64,000 nt of DNA, taken from DSVQ01 sp964484765 (GTDB taxonomy: Bacteria > Planctomycetota > Planctomycetia > Planctomycetales > Planctomycetaceae). This document shows, one piece after another, positions 45,213 through 54,275 of this stretch. The stretch covers positions 45,324 through 109,323 of the forward strand of contig CAZAGI010000018.1 of the NCBI GenBank assembly GCA_964484765.1, given 5' to 3'. The translations under genes and the position numbers were made by a program. Under the pieces are notes generated by a model. That model was not told where the DNA came from and made no database searches. It was given only the letters and a program-made list of their open reading frames with translations. The first letter of the stretch is position 1, and every line of letters begins with the position of its first letter.

Positions 45213-45941
45213 TCAGCCACGAGGCAGCCGCGTCCCCTGACGCACGACCACGGCCGAACCTTCCGCGGCGACAATCGAGTGCGGCGGTTGTTTCAGCGCA
45301 GAGGCGAACTCCGGTCCATAGAGCGCCGTGGCATCACCCGCAAACGTGCCCGTCACCTGGGGCCAAATCCGCCAGCGGGGGTGTTCCACGGCATACTCAA
45401 ACGTCGATCCATCGGGCTGGCGCGTGTAACCCCAGTAGTGCTCGAGGATGAAGTCTGCATCACTACCGGGTGTTAATTCGGCGAGCAGGCCACTCACCTC
45501 CGCGGCGAGACGGAGCCATTCACCGCGATCACGCCATTCATAGATAAACTGCCCGGCGGCCGATTCCGTGGGCGGTGCAATTGAATGCCGCATCCGCCGG
45601 GTCACATAGTTTTCGTGATACACCCACCGCGCCACCAGGCTGACGGCCGGCAGCGGGACAACTTCCTTAATGAAAACGACGCCGCGGCGCCATTGGCCGT
45701 GGTCATCACGCCGGTGGACATAAAACCGCAGGTTCACTTCGTCGAAGTTCTGATGAAAGGGAATTGGGATTCCTTTCAATCGCGTGCGGAGGAAACGAAA
45801 TCCCACGAGACTGACCAGCGCTTCACCGTTCCACAAATCCAGTTCCGTTCCCGCGGGCACATGCGGGACCAGCAAAGATTTGTCGACAACGGCGTTCCAC
45901 ATCACCAGGGAACGCCACTCAGCGGTGAGAAACGAGGGCAT
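45213..45941 (-). CDS. DUF2071 / YqjF family protein
   Basis: The 242-residue protein has the DUF2071 pattern: AEWRSLVMWNAVVDKSLLVP, HVPAGTELDLWNGEALVSLVGF, LRFYVHRRDDHGQWRRGVVF, LARWVYHENYVTRRM, and EHYWGYTRQPDGSTFEY. The family has an acetoacetate-decarboxylase-like fold without an assigned reaction. ATG 45941 was chosen because the upstream 23 codons of the frame are unlike the family. It lies 70 bases before the esterase gene on the same strand, so they may be co-transcribed. Confidence 0.87.
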   Translation of the reverse strand: MPSFLTAEWRSLVMWNAVVDKSLLVPHVPAGTELDLWNGEALVSLVGFRFLRTRLKGIPIPFHQNFDEVNLRFYVHRRDDHGQWRRGVVFIKEVVPLPAVSLVARWVYHENYVTRRMRHSIAPPTESAAGQFIYEWRDRGEWLRLAAEVSGLLAELTPGSDADFILEHYWGYTRQPDGSTFEYAVEHPRWRIWPQVTGTFAGDATALYGPEFASALKQPPHSIVAAEGSAVVVRQGTRLPRG

Positions 45942-46104
45942 GGTCACAGCGGGAATCCTGAGCGCAGCGAAGAGTGTGCACAGCATCGATAAGTTGGTAA
46001 CAAGATGCAACTTGCTGATCGGGAAACCGCAAAATCCCGGACGGATTAACCGTCTTTGCTCACGAGAGGTGTCGTGATACGCCAGCGCCGATACAGTAAA
46101 GGTG

Positions 46105-47283
46105 ATGTCCGCAACTCCAACCGCTTCACAATCGCCGCTCGGAATGATCGCACCGCGATCGGCCTATGTGCACGTGCCGTTTTGCCGACACCGTTGCGGA
46201 TATTGCGATTTTACCCTCATCGCTGGGCGGGATGATCTGATCCCTCGCTATCTTGCGGGACTGCGGACGGAGATGCGGGCTCATCCCCATGATCCTCCAA
46301 CAAGAACAACGGAACTCGACACGCTCTTCCTTGGCGGCGGCACTCCCACACACCCTTCGGTCGATGAACTAAAAGTTTTGTTCGAACATCTCCGCGATCG
46401 CTTCACGTTCTCGCCGGTCATTGAGTTCTCGATCGAGGCCAACCCGCTGGATCTGACCGAAGGCAAACTGGCGCTGTTGCGCGATGTGGGCGTCAATCGC
46501 ATCAGCCTTGGCGTGCAGGCCTTTGCCGATTCCACGCTCCAGTGCCTCGAACGCGATCACCATGCCGCGGAGGTTGAAGCGATTGTGCGACGAACGCAAC
46601 GGATCATTCCCCGCGTGTCCCTCGATTTGATTTTCGGCGTCCCCGGTCAATCTCTGGAAGAGTGGCGGATGGCGTTACGCCGCGCGATTGACCTCGGTGT
46701 GGGCCATATTTCCACGTATGGTCTCACCATCGAAAAAGGAACGGCTTTTTATACCCGCCGTCATCGTGGTGAGTTCACCACGGTTCCCGAAGAACTCGAA
46801 TGTGATATGTACGCCGCCGCGATGGATGAGCTCACTTCCGCGGGATTTGAACACTACGAGATTTCCAACTTTGCCCGGCCCGGGGAACGTTGCCGGCACA
46901 ACATGGTGTATTGGGAAGGCCGCGAATATCTGGCCTACGGTCCCGGTGCGGCGCGGTATGCCGGCGGAAGGCGGGAGACGAATCTGCGCAGCGTGTGGGG
47001 TTGGCTGGCCCGTCTTGATCGCGGAATGTCTCCAACGGCCGATGTCGAAGAATTGACCCCCGAATCGCGCGCCCGCGAACGGATCTTTCTGGGTCTGCGA
47101 TTGAGCGATGGTCTTCACCGCCGCGAGTTTGCGGCGCAGACAGGGTTCCAGCTGGACACGCTCGCCTCCGGTGCCATTCAAAAGCATACGGCTGCGGGGC
47201 TGTTAGCGGATGATGGAGAATCCCTACGCCTCACGCGCCAGGGTCGCTTTCTGGCCAACCGTGTGATGCAGGATTTTTTGTAA
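46105..47283 (+). CDS. hemW: HemW-like radical SAM haem chaperone
   Basis: This radical SAM protein of 392 residues is the HemW type (formerly called oxygen-independent coproporphyrinogen oxidase-like). The cluster motif is CRHRCGYC (Cys27, Cys31, Cys34), the CxxxCxxC form that lacks the fourth HemN cysteine. Other motifs are LDTLFLGGGTP, FSIEANP, RISLGVQAF, LDLIFGVPGQSLEEW and ISNFARPGERCRHNMVYW. HemW binds haem and inserts it into respiratory enzymes; no coproporphyrinogen oxidation is implied. ATG 46105 has AAAGG upstream. It is divergent from the DUF2071 gene. Confidence 0.9.
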   Translation: MSATPTASQSPLGMIAPRSAYVHVPFCRHRCGYCDFTLIAGRDDLIPRYLAGLRTEMRAHPHDPPTRTTELDTLFLGGGTPTHPSVDELKVLFEHLRDRFTFSPVIEFSIEANPLDLTEGKLALLRDVGVNRISLGVQAFADSTLQCLERDHHAAEVEAIVRRTQRIIPRVSLDLIFGVPGQSLEEWRMALRRAIDLGVGHISTYGLTIEKGTAFYTRRHRGEFTTVPEELECDMYAAAMDELTSAGFEHYEISNFARPGERCRHNMVYWEGREYLAYGPGAARYAGGRRETNLRSVWGWLARLDRGMSPTADVEELTPESRARERIFLGLRLSDGLHRREFAAQTGFQLDTLASGAIQKHTAAGLLADDGESLRLTRQGRFLANRVMQDFL

Positions 47284-47429
47284 TCGGTGGTCGCTCCGTC
47301 AATTACGCCTCGAAGGCCTGTCGTCTCGCCGATGTTTCGGCACAGATTCTGCTCCCAGATCAACGGCACGAGATCTTGCGCAGAACGAGTCCGTGCGAGA
47401 TTGTCGACACAGGACTTCTCTCGCACGCC

Positions 47430-47435
47430 TATAAT
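47430..47435 (+). promoter_or_regulatory. Consensus -10 box upstream of dps
   Basis: A perfect TATAAT lies 46 bases before the dps ATG. No matching -35 is found at 16-18 bases; the nearest are TTGTCG (23 bases away) and GGACTT (12 bases). An activator-dependent promoter, as known for dps genes elsewhere, would explain this. Confidence 0.4.
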
Positions 47436-47480
47436 GCAGTCACATCGTCACACACCACGAACTTACTAAGGAAAGCCGCC

Positions 47481-47963
47481 ATGAATCCGACAAAAAACGA
47501 TCTTTCAGCCGACAATCGCGCGATGCTCATTCAACTGCTGAATGAACGGCTGGCAGACCTGATTGATCTCGGCATGCAGGCCAAACAGGCACACTGGAAT
47601 GTGAAAGGCCCTCATTTCATCGGCTTGCACGAACTCTTCGACAGTGTCGCCGGAGAATTGTCAGAACTGATTGACGAGGTGGCCGAACGGCTCGTTGCGC
47701 TCGGCGGGACGGCCGAAGGGACGCTGGCACCCGTCGCCCGGCGGACGAAGCTCCCGACATATCCGCTCAATATCGTCGGCGGTCGCGATCATGTTGATGC
47801 GCTGTCGACCGCCTTGGCTGTCACCGGCAAGCTTGTTCGTGCCGCGATTGATCAGGCCGAAGAACTGGGCGATGCGGACACCGCCGATCTGTTCACTCAA
47901 GCGTCGCGCACGCTCGATAAAAAGCTCTGGTTCGTCGAAGCGCATCTTCAGGGGGAGAAGTAA
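47481..47963 (+). CDS. dps: Dps family ferritin-like DNA-protection protein
   Basis: Dps stores iron using hydrogen peroxide and protects DNA in starvation and oxidative stress. The 160-residue protein has the inter-subunit ferroxidase residues at the expected spacing: His38 (QAHWNVKG), His50 and Asp54 (LHELFD), Asp65 and Glu69. The N-terminus is short with a Lys pair only (MNPTKNDL), so DNA binding may be weak. ATG 47481 has TAAGGAAA upstream. The open frame extends to 47376 but overlaps the likely promoter region. Confidence 0.94.
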   Translation: MNPTKNDLSADNRAMLIQLLNERLADLIDLGMQAKQAHWNVKGPHFIGLHELFDSVAGELSELIDEVAERLVALGGTAEGTLAPVARRTKLPTYPLNIVGGRDHVDALSTALAVTGKLVRAAIDQAEELGDADTADLFTQASRTLDKKLWFVEAHLQGEK

Positions 47964-48158
47964 CCGTTGCGTCGGTCGTCGAGTGCCTCCCATTGGTTTT
48001 TGATCAGCCCGAATGGCGAGCGACCAAGTTCGTTTCCGGGAACCGGACACGAGCGTGTTACAGTACAGCGAGTTTCTTCGAGATTGGTTCTGTCCCCACG
48101 GATGGGGTATGCTCAAGGGCTACGGTAAATTCGCGGCCTTTTTCCTTGAGCGAGCAAG

Positions 48159-49583
48159 ATGAACCAGTTTCGTACTGAACATGATTCGATGGGCGATGTG
48201 CAGGTTCCGGCCAAGGCGTACTATGGGGCGCAGACACAGCGGGCCGTGGAGAATTTTCCCGTTTCGGGTTGGACACTCAACCCAGATCTCATTCATGCGA
48301 TGGGCTTGGTGAAATGGGCCGCGGGGATCGCCAATCGCGATCTGAAAAAGCTCACGGGAACCGGCAAAAATCCGCTCAATGACAAGCAAGTCGAGGCCAT
48401 GCTCGCTGCGGCGAAAGAAGTGGTCGCCGGGAAATTCGATCACGAATTCCCGATCGATGTCTTCCAGACCGGATCGGGCACATCCAGCAACATGAACGTC
48501 AACGAGGTCATTTCGAATCGATCCATTGAATTGATGGGTGGCGACCGCTACGACCAAAGCAAATCGATCCATCCCAACGATCACGTCAACATGGGGCAAA
48601 GCACGAACGACACCTTCCCGACGGCAATTCACGTCGCCGTCGCGCTGTCGATTCATCGCCAGTTGATTCCCGCACTGCAGAAGTTCTTTGATGTGCTGAC
48701 GGAGAAAGCTGCCGCGTGGGATAAGATCATTAAAATCGGCCGTACGCACCTCGCCGACGCCACACCGCTGCGGCTCGGTCAGGAATTCGGCGGGTTTGCG
48801 CGACAGCTGCAGTTGTCGCTAGATCGAGCGCACAAGGCGATCAAGCCGGTGCTCGAATTGCCGGTCGGCGGCACCGCGGTGGGAACCGGAATCAATACAC
48901 ATCCCGAATTCGCCAGGCGGACCTGTGCGGCGCTCGCGGAAGAAACCGGGCTGGGCTTTTTCGAAGCGGAGAATCATTTCGAAGCCAACGGTCAGCGGGA
49001 CGGGTTGGTCGAATGTCACGGACAACTACGCGCCATTGCGACGACGCTGTTCAACGTGGCGAACAATATCCGGTGGCTGGGAAGCGGGCCACGGTGTGGA
49101 TTCTATGAAGTGATGTTGCCCGACCGTCAGCCGGGGAGTTCCATCATGCCGGGGAAGGTCAACCCGGTGATGTGCGAAAGCCTGATGCAAGTCGCGGCAC
49201 GGGTGATCGGCAACGATCAGACCGTGGCCTTCAGCGGTGCGACCGGCGGTCAATTCCAGCTCAACATCATGATGCCTGTGATGGGGCAAACGACGCTGGA
49301 AAGCGTGCAACTGCTGGCTCAAGGCACCACGGCCTTTGTCGATCTCTGCGCGATCGACATGGACGCCAACGTCGAAGCCTGCAACGCCTCGGTGGAACAA
49401 TCGCTGGCCATGGTCACCAGCCTGAATCCTTACGTCGGTTACGAAAAAGCTGCGGCGCTGGCAAAGGAAGCCTTCAAGAGCGGCAAGACGATTCGCGAGT
49501 TGTGCCGCGAGCAGAATATCCTGCCGGAAGACCAGTTGACCAAAGCTCTCGACCCGTGGAGCATGACGGAACCGCAGGCGTAA
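48159..49583 (+). CDS. fumC: Class II fumarate hydratase
   Basis: FumC hydrates fumarate to malate in the TCA cycle. The 474-residue protein shows EHDSMGDVQVPAKAYYGAQTQRA, QTGSGTSSNMNVNEV, HPNDHVNMGQSTND, the active-site GRTHLADATP (His197) and the mobile loop with catalytic Ser in QPGSSIMPGKVNPV (residues 325-337). All residues of the family are present, with fumarase rather than aspartase or argininosuccinase signatures. ATG 48159 is preceded by GAGCGAGCAAG. It stands alone, with a Uma2 gene 25 bases after it. Confidence 0.95.
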   Translation: MNQFRTEHDSMGDVQVPAKAYYGAQTQRAVENFPVSGWTLNPDLIHAMGLVKWAAGIANRDLKKLTGTGKNPLNDKQVEAMLAAAKEVVAGKFDHEFPIDVFQTGSGTSSNMNVNEVISNRSIELMGGDRYDQSKSIHPNDHVNMGQSTNDTFPTAIHVAVALSIHRQLIPALQKFFDVLTEKAAAWDKIIKIGRTHLADATPLRLGQEFGGFARQLQLSLDRAHKAIKPVLELPVGGTAVGTGINTHPEFARRTCAALAEETGLGFFEAENHFEANGQRDGLVECHGQLRAIATTLFNVANNIRWLGSGPRCGFYEVMLPDRQPGSSIMPGKVNPVMCESLMQVAARVIGNDQTVAFSGATGGQFQLNIMMPVMGQTTLESVQLLAQGTTAFVDLCAIDMDANVEACNASVEQSLAMVTSLNPYVGYEKAAALAKEAFKSGKTIRELCREQNILPEDQLTKALDPWSMTEPQA

Positions 49584-49608
49584 ACCCGGGAGATAAGAAA
49601 GGGGCAGC

Positions 49609-50250
49609 ATGAGCACAGCAACAACCCCGCGGACAGACGGTGATCGGTTCGTCATGCGTGACGTCAGTTGGGAACGCTACATTTCGTTGCGCGATGACCC
49701 AACGCAGTATCGCGTGAAAATGACCTACTTCCGGGGAGTGCTCGAGCTCACGTCACCATCGGGACCGCATGAATCGATTAAGCGGATTTTAGAACGGTTG
49801 ATCGATGCGTGGTGTGAGGTGTATGAAGTGCCTTTCAAAGCATTCGGAAGCACCACTTACCGTCGACAAGACCACGCGGCGGGACTGGAACCGGATACGT
49901 GTTACTACATTCAAAGCGCTGATCTTATTGATGCAAAGGAGGAACTTGACCTGATGATTGATCCGCCACCGGACCTGGCAATCGAGGTGGATATCTCTTC
50001 CAGTTCCTCAGGGCGGTTGCCAATTTATGCGGCGTTAGGCGTACCCGAAGTCTGGCGCACGAATGGAGAGTGGCTACGGATCTATCGACTGGCAAACGAG
50101 TCGTATCAAGAAGTCAAGGAGAGCAAGTCGTTGCCAGGATTACCCATTGGCGGGCTTCTAGATTTTGTTGGCCGCCGCAACGACATGAACAGTCTGCAGT
50201 TCATCCGCGAATTCCGTGCGTGGGCCGCTTCCCAGAAACCGCTCACATGA
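49609..50250 (+). CDS. Uma2 (DUF820) family PD-(D/E)xK nuclease-like protein
   Basis: The 213-residue protein matches Uma2/DUF820, a PD-(D/E)xK-fold family abundant in cyanobacteria and planctomycetes. Features are YFRGVLELTSPSGPHESI, FKAFGSTTYRR, LEPDTCYYI, DLAIEVDISS and LGVPEVWRTNGEWLRIYRL. The acidic residues of the nuclease core (EPD, then E-V-D) are retained, but the usual Ser-Pro-Ser-T after them is degenerate. ATG 49609 has AAAGGGG upstream. Role unknown; 25 bases after fumC, 21 before the DUF58 gene. Confidence 0.87.
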   Translation: MSTATTPRTDGDRFVMRDVSWERYISLRDDPTQYRVKMTYFRGVLELTSPSGPHESIKRILERLIDAWCEVYEVPFKAFGSTTYRRQDHAAGLEPDTCYYIQSADLIDAKEELDLMIDPPPDLAIEVDISSSSSGRLPIYAALGVPEVWRTNGEWLRIYRLANESYQEVKESKSLPGLPIGGLLDFVGRRNDMNSLQFIREFRAWAASQKPLT

Positions 50251-50271
50251 ATTGAGGGAGCGTGCGTCGAC

Positions 50272-51165
50272 ATGCCCGCGGAGCAGTTTCTGAAACCCGA
50301 AGTCATTCGCCGTGTCGCGCGGCTCGATTTACGGGCGAGATTCATTGTCGAGGGATTCCTCACCGGCCTCCATGCCAGCCCGTTTCACGGGTTCAGCGTT
50401 GAGTTCAGCGAGCACCGGCGGTACTCGCAAGGGGATGACCCGAAAGACATCGACTGGCTGGTGTACGCCAAGACCGACCGGTATTACATCAAGAAATATC
50501 AGGCCGAGACCAACATCTCCGGCTATCTGTTGATGGATCTCTCCGCCAGCATGGGGTACACCTATCGGCAGGAGCTCACAAAGTTTGATTACGGCGTGTG
50601 CCTCGCCGCGGCGCTGGCCTACCTGATGGTCCACCAGCAGGATCCCGTGGGGCTGATGACGTTCGGCGAAAAACTCGAATCGAGTTTGCCGCCCAAAAGC
50701 AAACGGACGCAGCTTGGAACGATTCTCAGCGTCCTGTCGAAAGCCCGACCGACTGGACAGACCGACCTCGCTGGAAATCTACGGCGGATCGCCGCGATGA
50801 TCCGGCACAAAAGCCTGCTGATGGTCTTCAGCGATTTACTGTGTGAGACGGAACCGGTGCTCCAGGCGCTGCACCTGTTGCGACACGCCGGGCACGACGT
50901 GATTCTCTTCCATATTCTTGATGAAGCCGAGGTGACTTTTCCGTTTGATGGGCTGATTGAGTTCGAAGACCCGGAATCCGCGGAGAAGCTCACACTCGAC
51001 GCGGCTGGCATGCGCGTCGATTATCTGGAAACGCTGAAGCAACTGCGCGAGACGTACCGACAGGAGTGCCGCGCGATGGGCACCGACTACGTGGCCCTCG
51101 ACACCAGTCTGCCGTTCGATCGCGCCCTGGTGGAATACCTGTCGCAACGTCAAGCAAGATTTTGA
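50272..51165 (+). CDS. DUF58 domain protein
   Basis: The 297-residue protein has the DUF58 core: a positively charged segment (SEHRRYSQGDDPKDIDWLVY, then KTDRYYIKKYQAETN), followed by a vWA-like fold with DLSAS (Asp89, Ser91, Ser93) as the metal-site motif. There is no N-terminal membrane part, in line with the short cytoplasmic type. Such proteins normally follow a MoxR ATPase gene, but none is next to it here. Starts at ATG 50272; TGAGGGAGCG lies upstream. Confidence 0.9.
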   Translation: MPAEQFLKPEVIRRVARLDLRARFIVEGFLTGLHASPFHGFSVEFSEHRRYSQGDDPKDIDWLVYAKTDRYYIKKYQAETNISGYLLMDLSASMGYTYRQELTKFDYGVCLAAALAYLMVHQQDPVGLMTFGEKLESSLPPKSKRTQLGTILSVLSKARPTGQTDLAGNLRRIAAMIRHKSLLMVFSDLLCETEPVLQALHLLRHAGHDVILFHILDEAEVTFPFDGLIEFEDPESAEKLTLDAAGMRVDYLETLKQLRETYRQECRAMGTDYVALDTSLPFDRALVEYLSQRQARF

Positions 51166-51528
51166 GTTGCGATTCGCGGCCTGGGGATCTTTTCCATTCG
51201 ACGCGGATTTCGCGACCGTCAGAGCCGTCATCGTCGGCATGCACATCGGCTTGACGTAACCTCTCCTGCATTCGCTGCTTGCCACCAGTCAGGCCGGTTC
51301 GTACCATGGCCGGTTCGGGAAGCGTCACGGCACTCTTGGGGAGCAGTGCCCGGGCGGCAGAAGATTCCCAAAACTTGGTCCAGCATTCGAGTAAGGAACA
51401 GCGTAAGCGGAAGCGAACGCCCGTCGCAGCATTATTTTTATCTCGACAGCGTTCGTTACCCAAAAGTTGCTCGTTTCCCTTATTGTGATTTGTTGATTGT
51501 CATTGATTTTCCTTGATCAGGCAGGCTC
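51166..51528. other. Gene-free spacer
   Basis: This 363-base stretch between the DUF58 and ABC ATPase genes has no convincing frame on the plus strand. Minus-strand frames covering it run into the DUF58 gene as shadows. No strong hairpin or repeat was seen. The last 100 bases are AT-richer than the surroundings and probably contain the promoter of the ABC operon, but I cannot fix the boxes. Confidence 0.45.
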
Positions 51529-52440
51529 ATGAGCACGACCGGTCAGCCGCGCGAAGCGGTGATTGCGATTCGCAATCTCACGAAGATTTACCGCGATTTC
51601 TGGGGCCGCAAGAAGGTTCGGGCGGTCAACGCGCTCAGCCTCGACGTCTACAAGGGCGAAGTCTTCGGACTGCTCGGCCCCAACGGCTCAGGCAAGACCA
51701 CGACCCTCAAAATGCTTCTCGGGTTGCTCTTTCCCACCGAGGGCGAAATCAAGATTCTCGGCCAGTCGGCGAGCGACGTCCGCAAAAACGAGCGGATCGG
51801 CTACCTGCCGGAAGAATCGTACCTCTACCGCTTCCTGACCGGCGAGGAAACGCTGGATTTCTATGGGCGGCTGTTCAACATTTCGGCCGCGGAACGCAAG
51901 CAGCGGACCGAAGATCTGCTGAAACTGGTGAAGGTCGATCATGCCCGCAAGCGACAACTGAAAGAGTATTCCAAAGGGATGACCCGCCGCATCGGTCTGG
52001 CGCAGGCGCTGATCAATCACCCTGACCTGATTCTGCTCGACGAGCCGACCAGCGGTCTCGACCCGCTGGGCAGCCGCGACATGAAAGACCTGATCCTCGA
52101 CCTGAAAGCCCAAGGCAAGACGATCGTCATGTGCAGTCACCTGCTGGCTGACGTGCAGGACGTGTGCGACCGCATCGCCATTCTTTACGGCGGCGAACTC
52201 AAGGTGCTCGGCCGCGTGGACGAGCTCCTCAAGAGCCAGAATCAGACGCAGGTCCTCAGTTCGCAACTGTCTCCAGCGGCTCAAGCCGAAGTGGAAGCAG
52301 TGCTGAAAAAACACGGAGCGCAATACCAGGTCGACCATCCAACGGCGAACCTCGAAGAGCTCTTTCTGCGAACCGTGCAGGAGAGCAAGGAACGTCCGGG
52401 GCGCCGGCTCATTGCGGACGATCCCGCCAACAAAGTTTGA
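51529..52440 (+). CDS. ABC-2-type transporter ATP-binding protein
   Basis: The 303-residue ATPase has Walker A GPNGSGKTT (50-58), the signature YSKGMTRRIGLAQAL (147-161), which is the form of export ATPases such as NatA/CcmA, and Walker B ILLDEPTSGLDP. The C-terminal 90 residues (VLSSQLSPAAQAEVEAVLKK) form the usual regulatory part. It opens a three-gene unit with the permease 146 bases downstream and a TPR-like membrane protein. ATG 51529. Confidence 0.94.
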   Translation: MSTTGQPREAVIAIRNLTKIYRDFWGRKKVRAVNALSLDVYKGEVFGLLGPNGSGKTTTLKMLLGLLFPTEGEIKILGQSASDVRKNERIGYLPEESYLYRFLTGEETLDFYGRLFNISAAERKQRTEDLLKLVKVDHARKRQLKEYSKGMTRRIGLAQALINHPDLILLDEPTSGLDPLGSRDMKDLILDLKAQGKTIVMCSHLLADVQDVCDRIAILYGGELKVLGRVDELLKSQNQTQVLSSQLSPAAQAEVEAVLKKHGAQYQVDHPTANLEELFLRTVQESKERPGRRLIADDPANKV

Positions 52441-52586
52441 GGCGGGCTTCGCGCGGCGATCGCCCCAGAGCCACCGCGCGATGGCTCACTGTCCCAGCGG
52501 ACTTTTCTCGTTTTCCTCACTGTGAATTTCAGTTTCGCCGCAACGAGGTGTGTGACCTCGCCCAGGCGTTCGGCAAGGTTCGGCTG

Positions 52587-54275
52587 ATGAACTTCGATTC
52601 CGTTCCTTTTCCGGTCTTCCCATCATTTGTGCTGTGGCTGATTGTCGTCGGCAGTGCGACGTCGATCATTCTTGTGGTCTCGCTCCTCGCGACGGTTGCA
52701 TCGGTCGGGTTGCGCGGGCCGCTGCTGTTCGCGAATGAACTCGGCGCGATGGTGGAGGATCTGTTCAGTATTTCCCCGCGGCGGATCTTTGCACTGGCGC
52801 AGCTGACGTTCCGCGAAGCCTTCCGGCGGAAAGCGCTCGCGGTTTTCGTGGTGTTCGCGATCCTGCTGATGTTCGCCGGCTGGTTCCTTACCAGTTCGAG
52901 TTTGCAACCCGAATTTCAGGTGAAGATTTACGTGGCATTCGTGCTGCGGGCAATCAGCTGGCTGGCCTTGCCGGTCGTGCTGCTGCTGGCCTGCTGGGGG
53001 ATCCCGGAGGACATCCGGCTACGATCGATGCATACCGTCGTCACCAAACCCGCGCGGCGGCTGGAGATTGTGCTCGGTCGCATGTTCGGCTTTTCGTTCA
53101 TCGGAATGATGGTGCTCGCGGCCATGGGTGTCGTCGGCTGGGCATGGATCAACCGGCAGATCCCGGAAGCCGCTCGATCGCAGTTGATCTGCCGCCAACC
53201 CATACACGGCGAGCTGACATTCCTTGACCGGGAAGGGAACGACAAAGATGAGCGCGGCGAACGGTTAAAGGCCGGGATCAACGTGGGTGACGTCTGGCAG
53301 TTCCACAGCTTTATTGAAGGGGCCACGAAAGCCCGGGCCGTCTGGACGTTCGACAAGGTTGGCGCGCATGTTCTCGACAGCGAAGGCAATTTGCACTTGG
53401 AAAACCGCTTCCAAGCCTTCCGCAGTCACAAGGGGGACATGAAACGGTCGATCTACTTCCAGTACATTTTCTTTAACCCCGAAACCAATGTCCGGGCGGC
53501 GTGGGATCTGAAGACGGTCGAAGAAAATCGCGGACGGACGGACCGCATTCCGCGAAAGTTTGCGAGCGTCGGCGGCGGCGGGATCACCGAACGCAAAACT
53601 TACGACCTGGTTGATGACTTCGTCACCAAAGACGGCCGACTGACGATCGAGGTCGCCTGTATCGATCCCGGTCAATACCTCGGGATGGCGCGTCCCGATC
53701 TCTTCGTCCGCACCGCGGACCTGCCATTCAGCACGGGCTATTTCAAAGCGATTGCTTGCATCGGCATGCTACTGCTCGTGGTGATTTTCATGAGCGTTTC
53801 GGTCAGCACGTTCGTGAAAGGTCCCGTGGCCACCTTCCTGGTCTTCTGCGTGGTGATCGTCAGCTATTCCGCGCGAGACTTTATGGGCACGATTGTGGGC
53901 GACCGGTTTGCGCTGATGAAGGCCGCACAGTACTCGGGCCTGGAAAAAATGGAGAAGCTGGAAGGAGGCGGTGTTCTGGAATCGATCTACCGCATCCTGT
54001 GGCACATGAATCCCACGACGCCGTTGCCCGAAGGGGCGGCCACCGTGGTGATGAAAACCATCGATACCGGCATGGTCAACTTCTTGTGGCTGGTTTATCG
54101 CATTCTCCCGAATTTCGATTACTTCCTGCAAAGCCAGCAGTATGTCGCCAATGGATTTGATGTCCGCTGGGATTCCTGCGTGCTCGGTTGCGTCATGGTC
54201 ACCCTGGCCTATTTCGGACCCTGTGTTTTGCTGGGCTACTTCGCCCTGCGAGTTCGGGAGTTGGAAGCGAAATGA
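52587..54275 (+). CDS. ABC-2-type transporter permease
   Basis: The 562-residue membrane protein has helices at about 13-45 and 78-105 (ALAVFVVFAILLMFAGWFLTS), 115-130, and 160-180, a large extracytoplasmic loop (about 185-380) with beta-like composition, and four or more C-terminal helices. The last of these is LGCVMVTLAYFGPCVLLGYF. This is the layout of an ABC-2 exporter subunit with an expanded loop. ATG 52587 has AAGG eight bases upstream. The frame upstream (from 52164) overlaps the ATPase gene. Its stop overlaps the next start (ATGA at 54272). Confidence 0.85.
   Translation: MNFDSVPFPVFPSFVLWLIVVGSATSIILVVSLLATVASVGLRGPLLFANELGAMVEDLFSISPRRIFALAQLTFREAFRRKALAVFVVFAILLMFAGWFLTSSSLQPEFQVKIYVAFVLRAISWLALPVVLLLACWGIPEDIRLRSMHTVVTKPARRLEIVLGRMFGFSFIGMMVLAAMGVVGWAWINRQIPEAARSQLICRQPIHGELTFLDREGNDKDERGERLKAGINVGDVWQFHSFIEGATKARAVWTFDKVGAHVLDSEGNLHLENRFQAFRSHKGDMKRSIYFQYIFFNPETNVRAAWDLKTVEENRGRTDRIPRKFASVGGGGITERKTYDLVDDFVTKDGRLTIEVACIDPGQYLGMARPDLFVRTADLPFSTGYFKAIACIGMLLLVVIFMSVSVSTFVKGPVATFLVFCVVIVSYSARDFMGTIVGDRFALMKAAQYSGLEKMEKLEGGGVLESIYRILWHMNPTTPLPEGAATVVMKTIDTGMVNFLWLVYRILPNFDYFLQSQQYVANGFDVRWDSCVLGCVMVTLAYFGPCVLLGYFALRVRELEAK

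Noticed and set aside
50836..51463. Two minus-strand frames reaching into the spacer after the DUF58 gene
   Set aside because: Most of their length is antisense to DUF58 and the remaining part has no ribosome-binding site or family feature.
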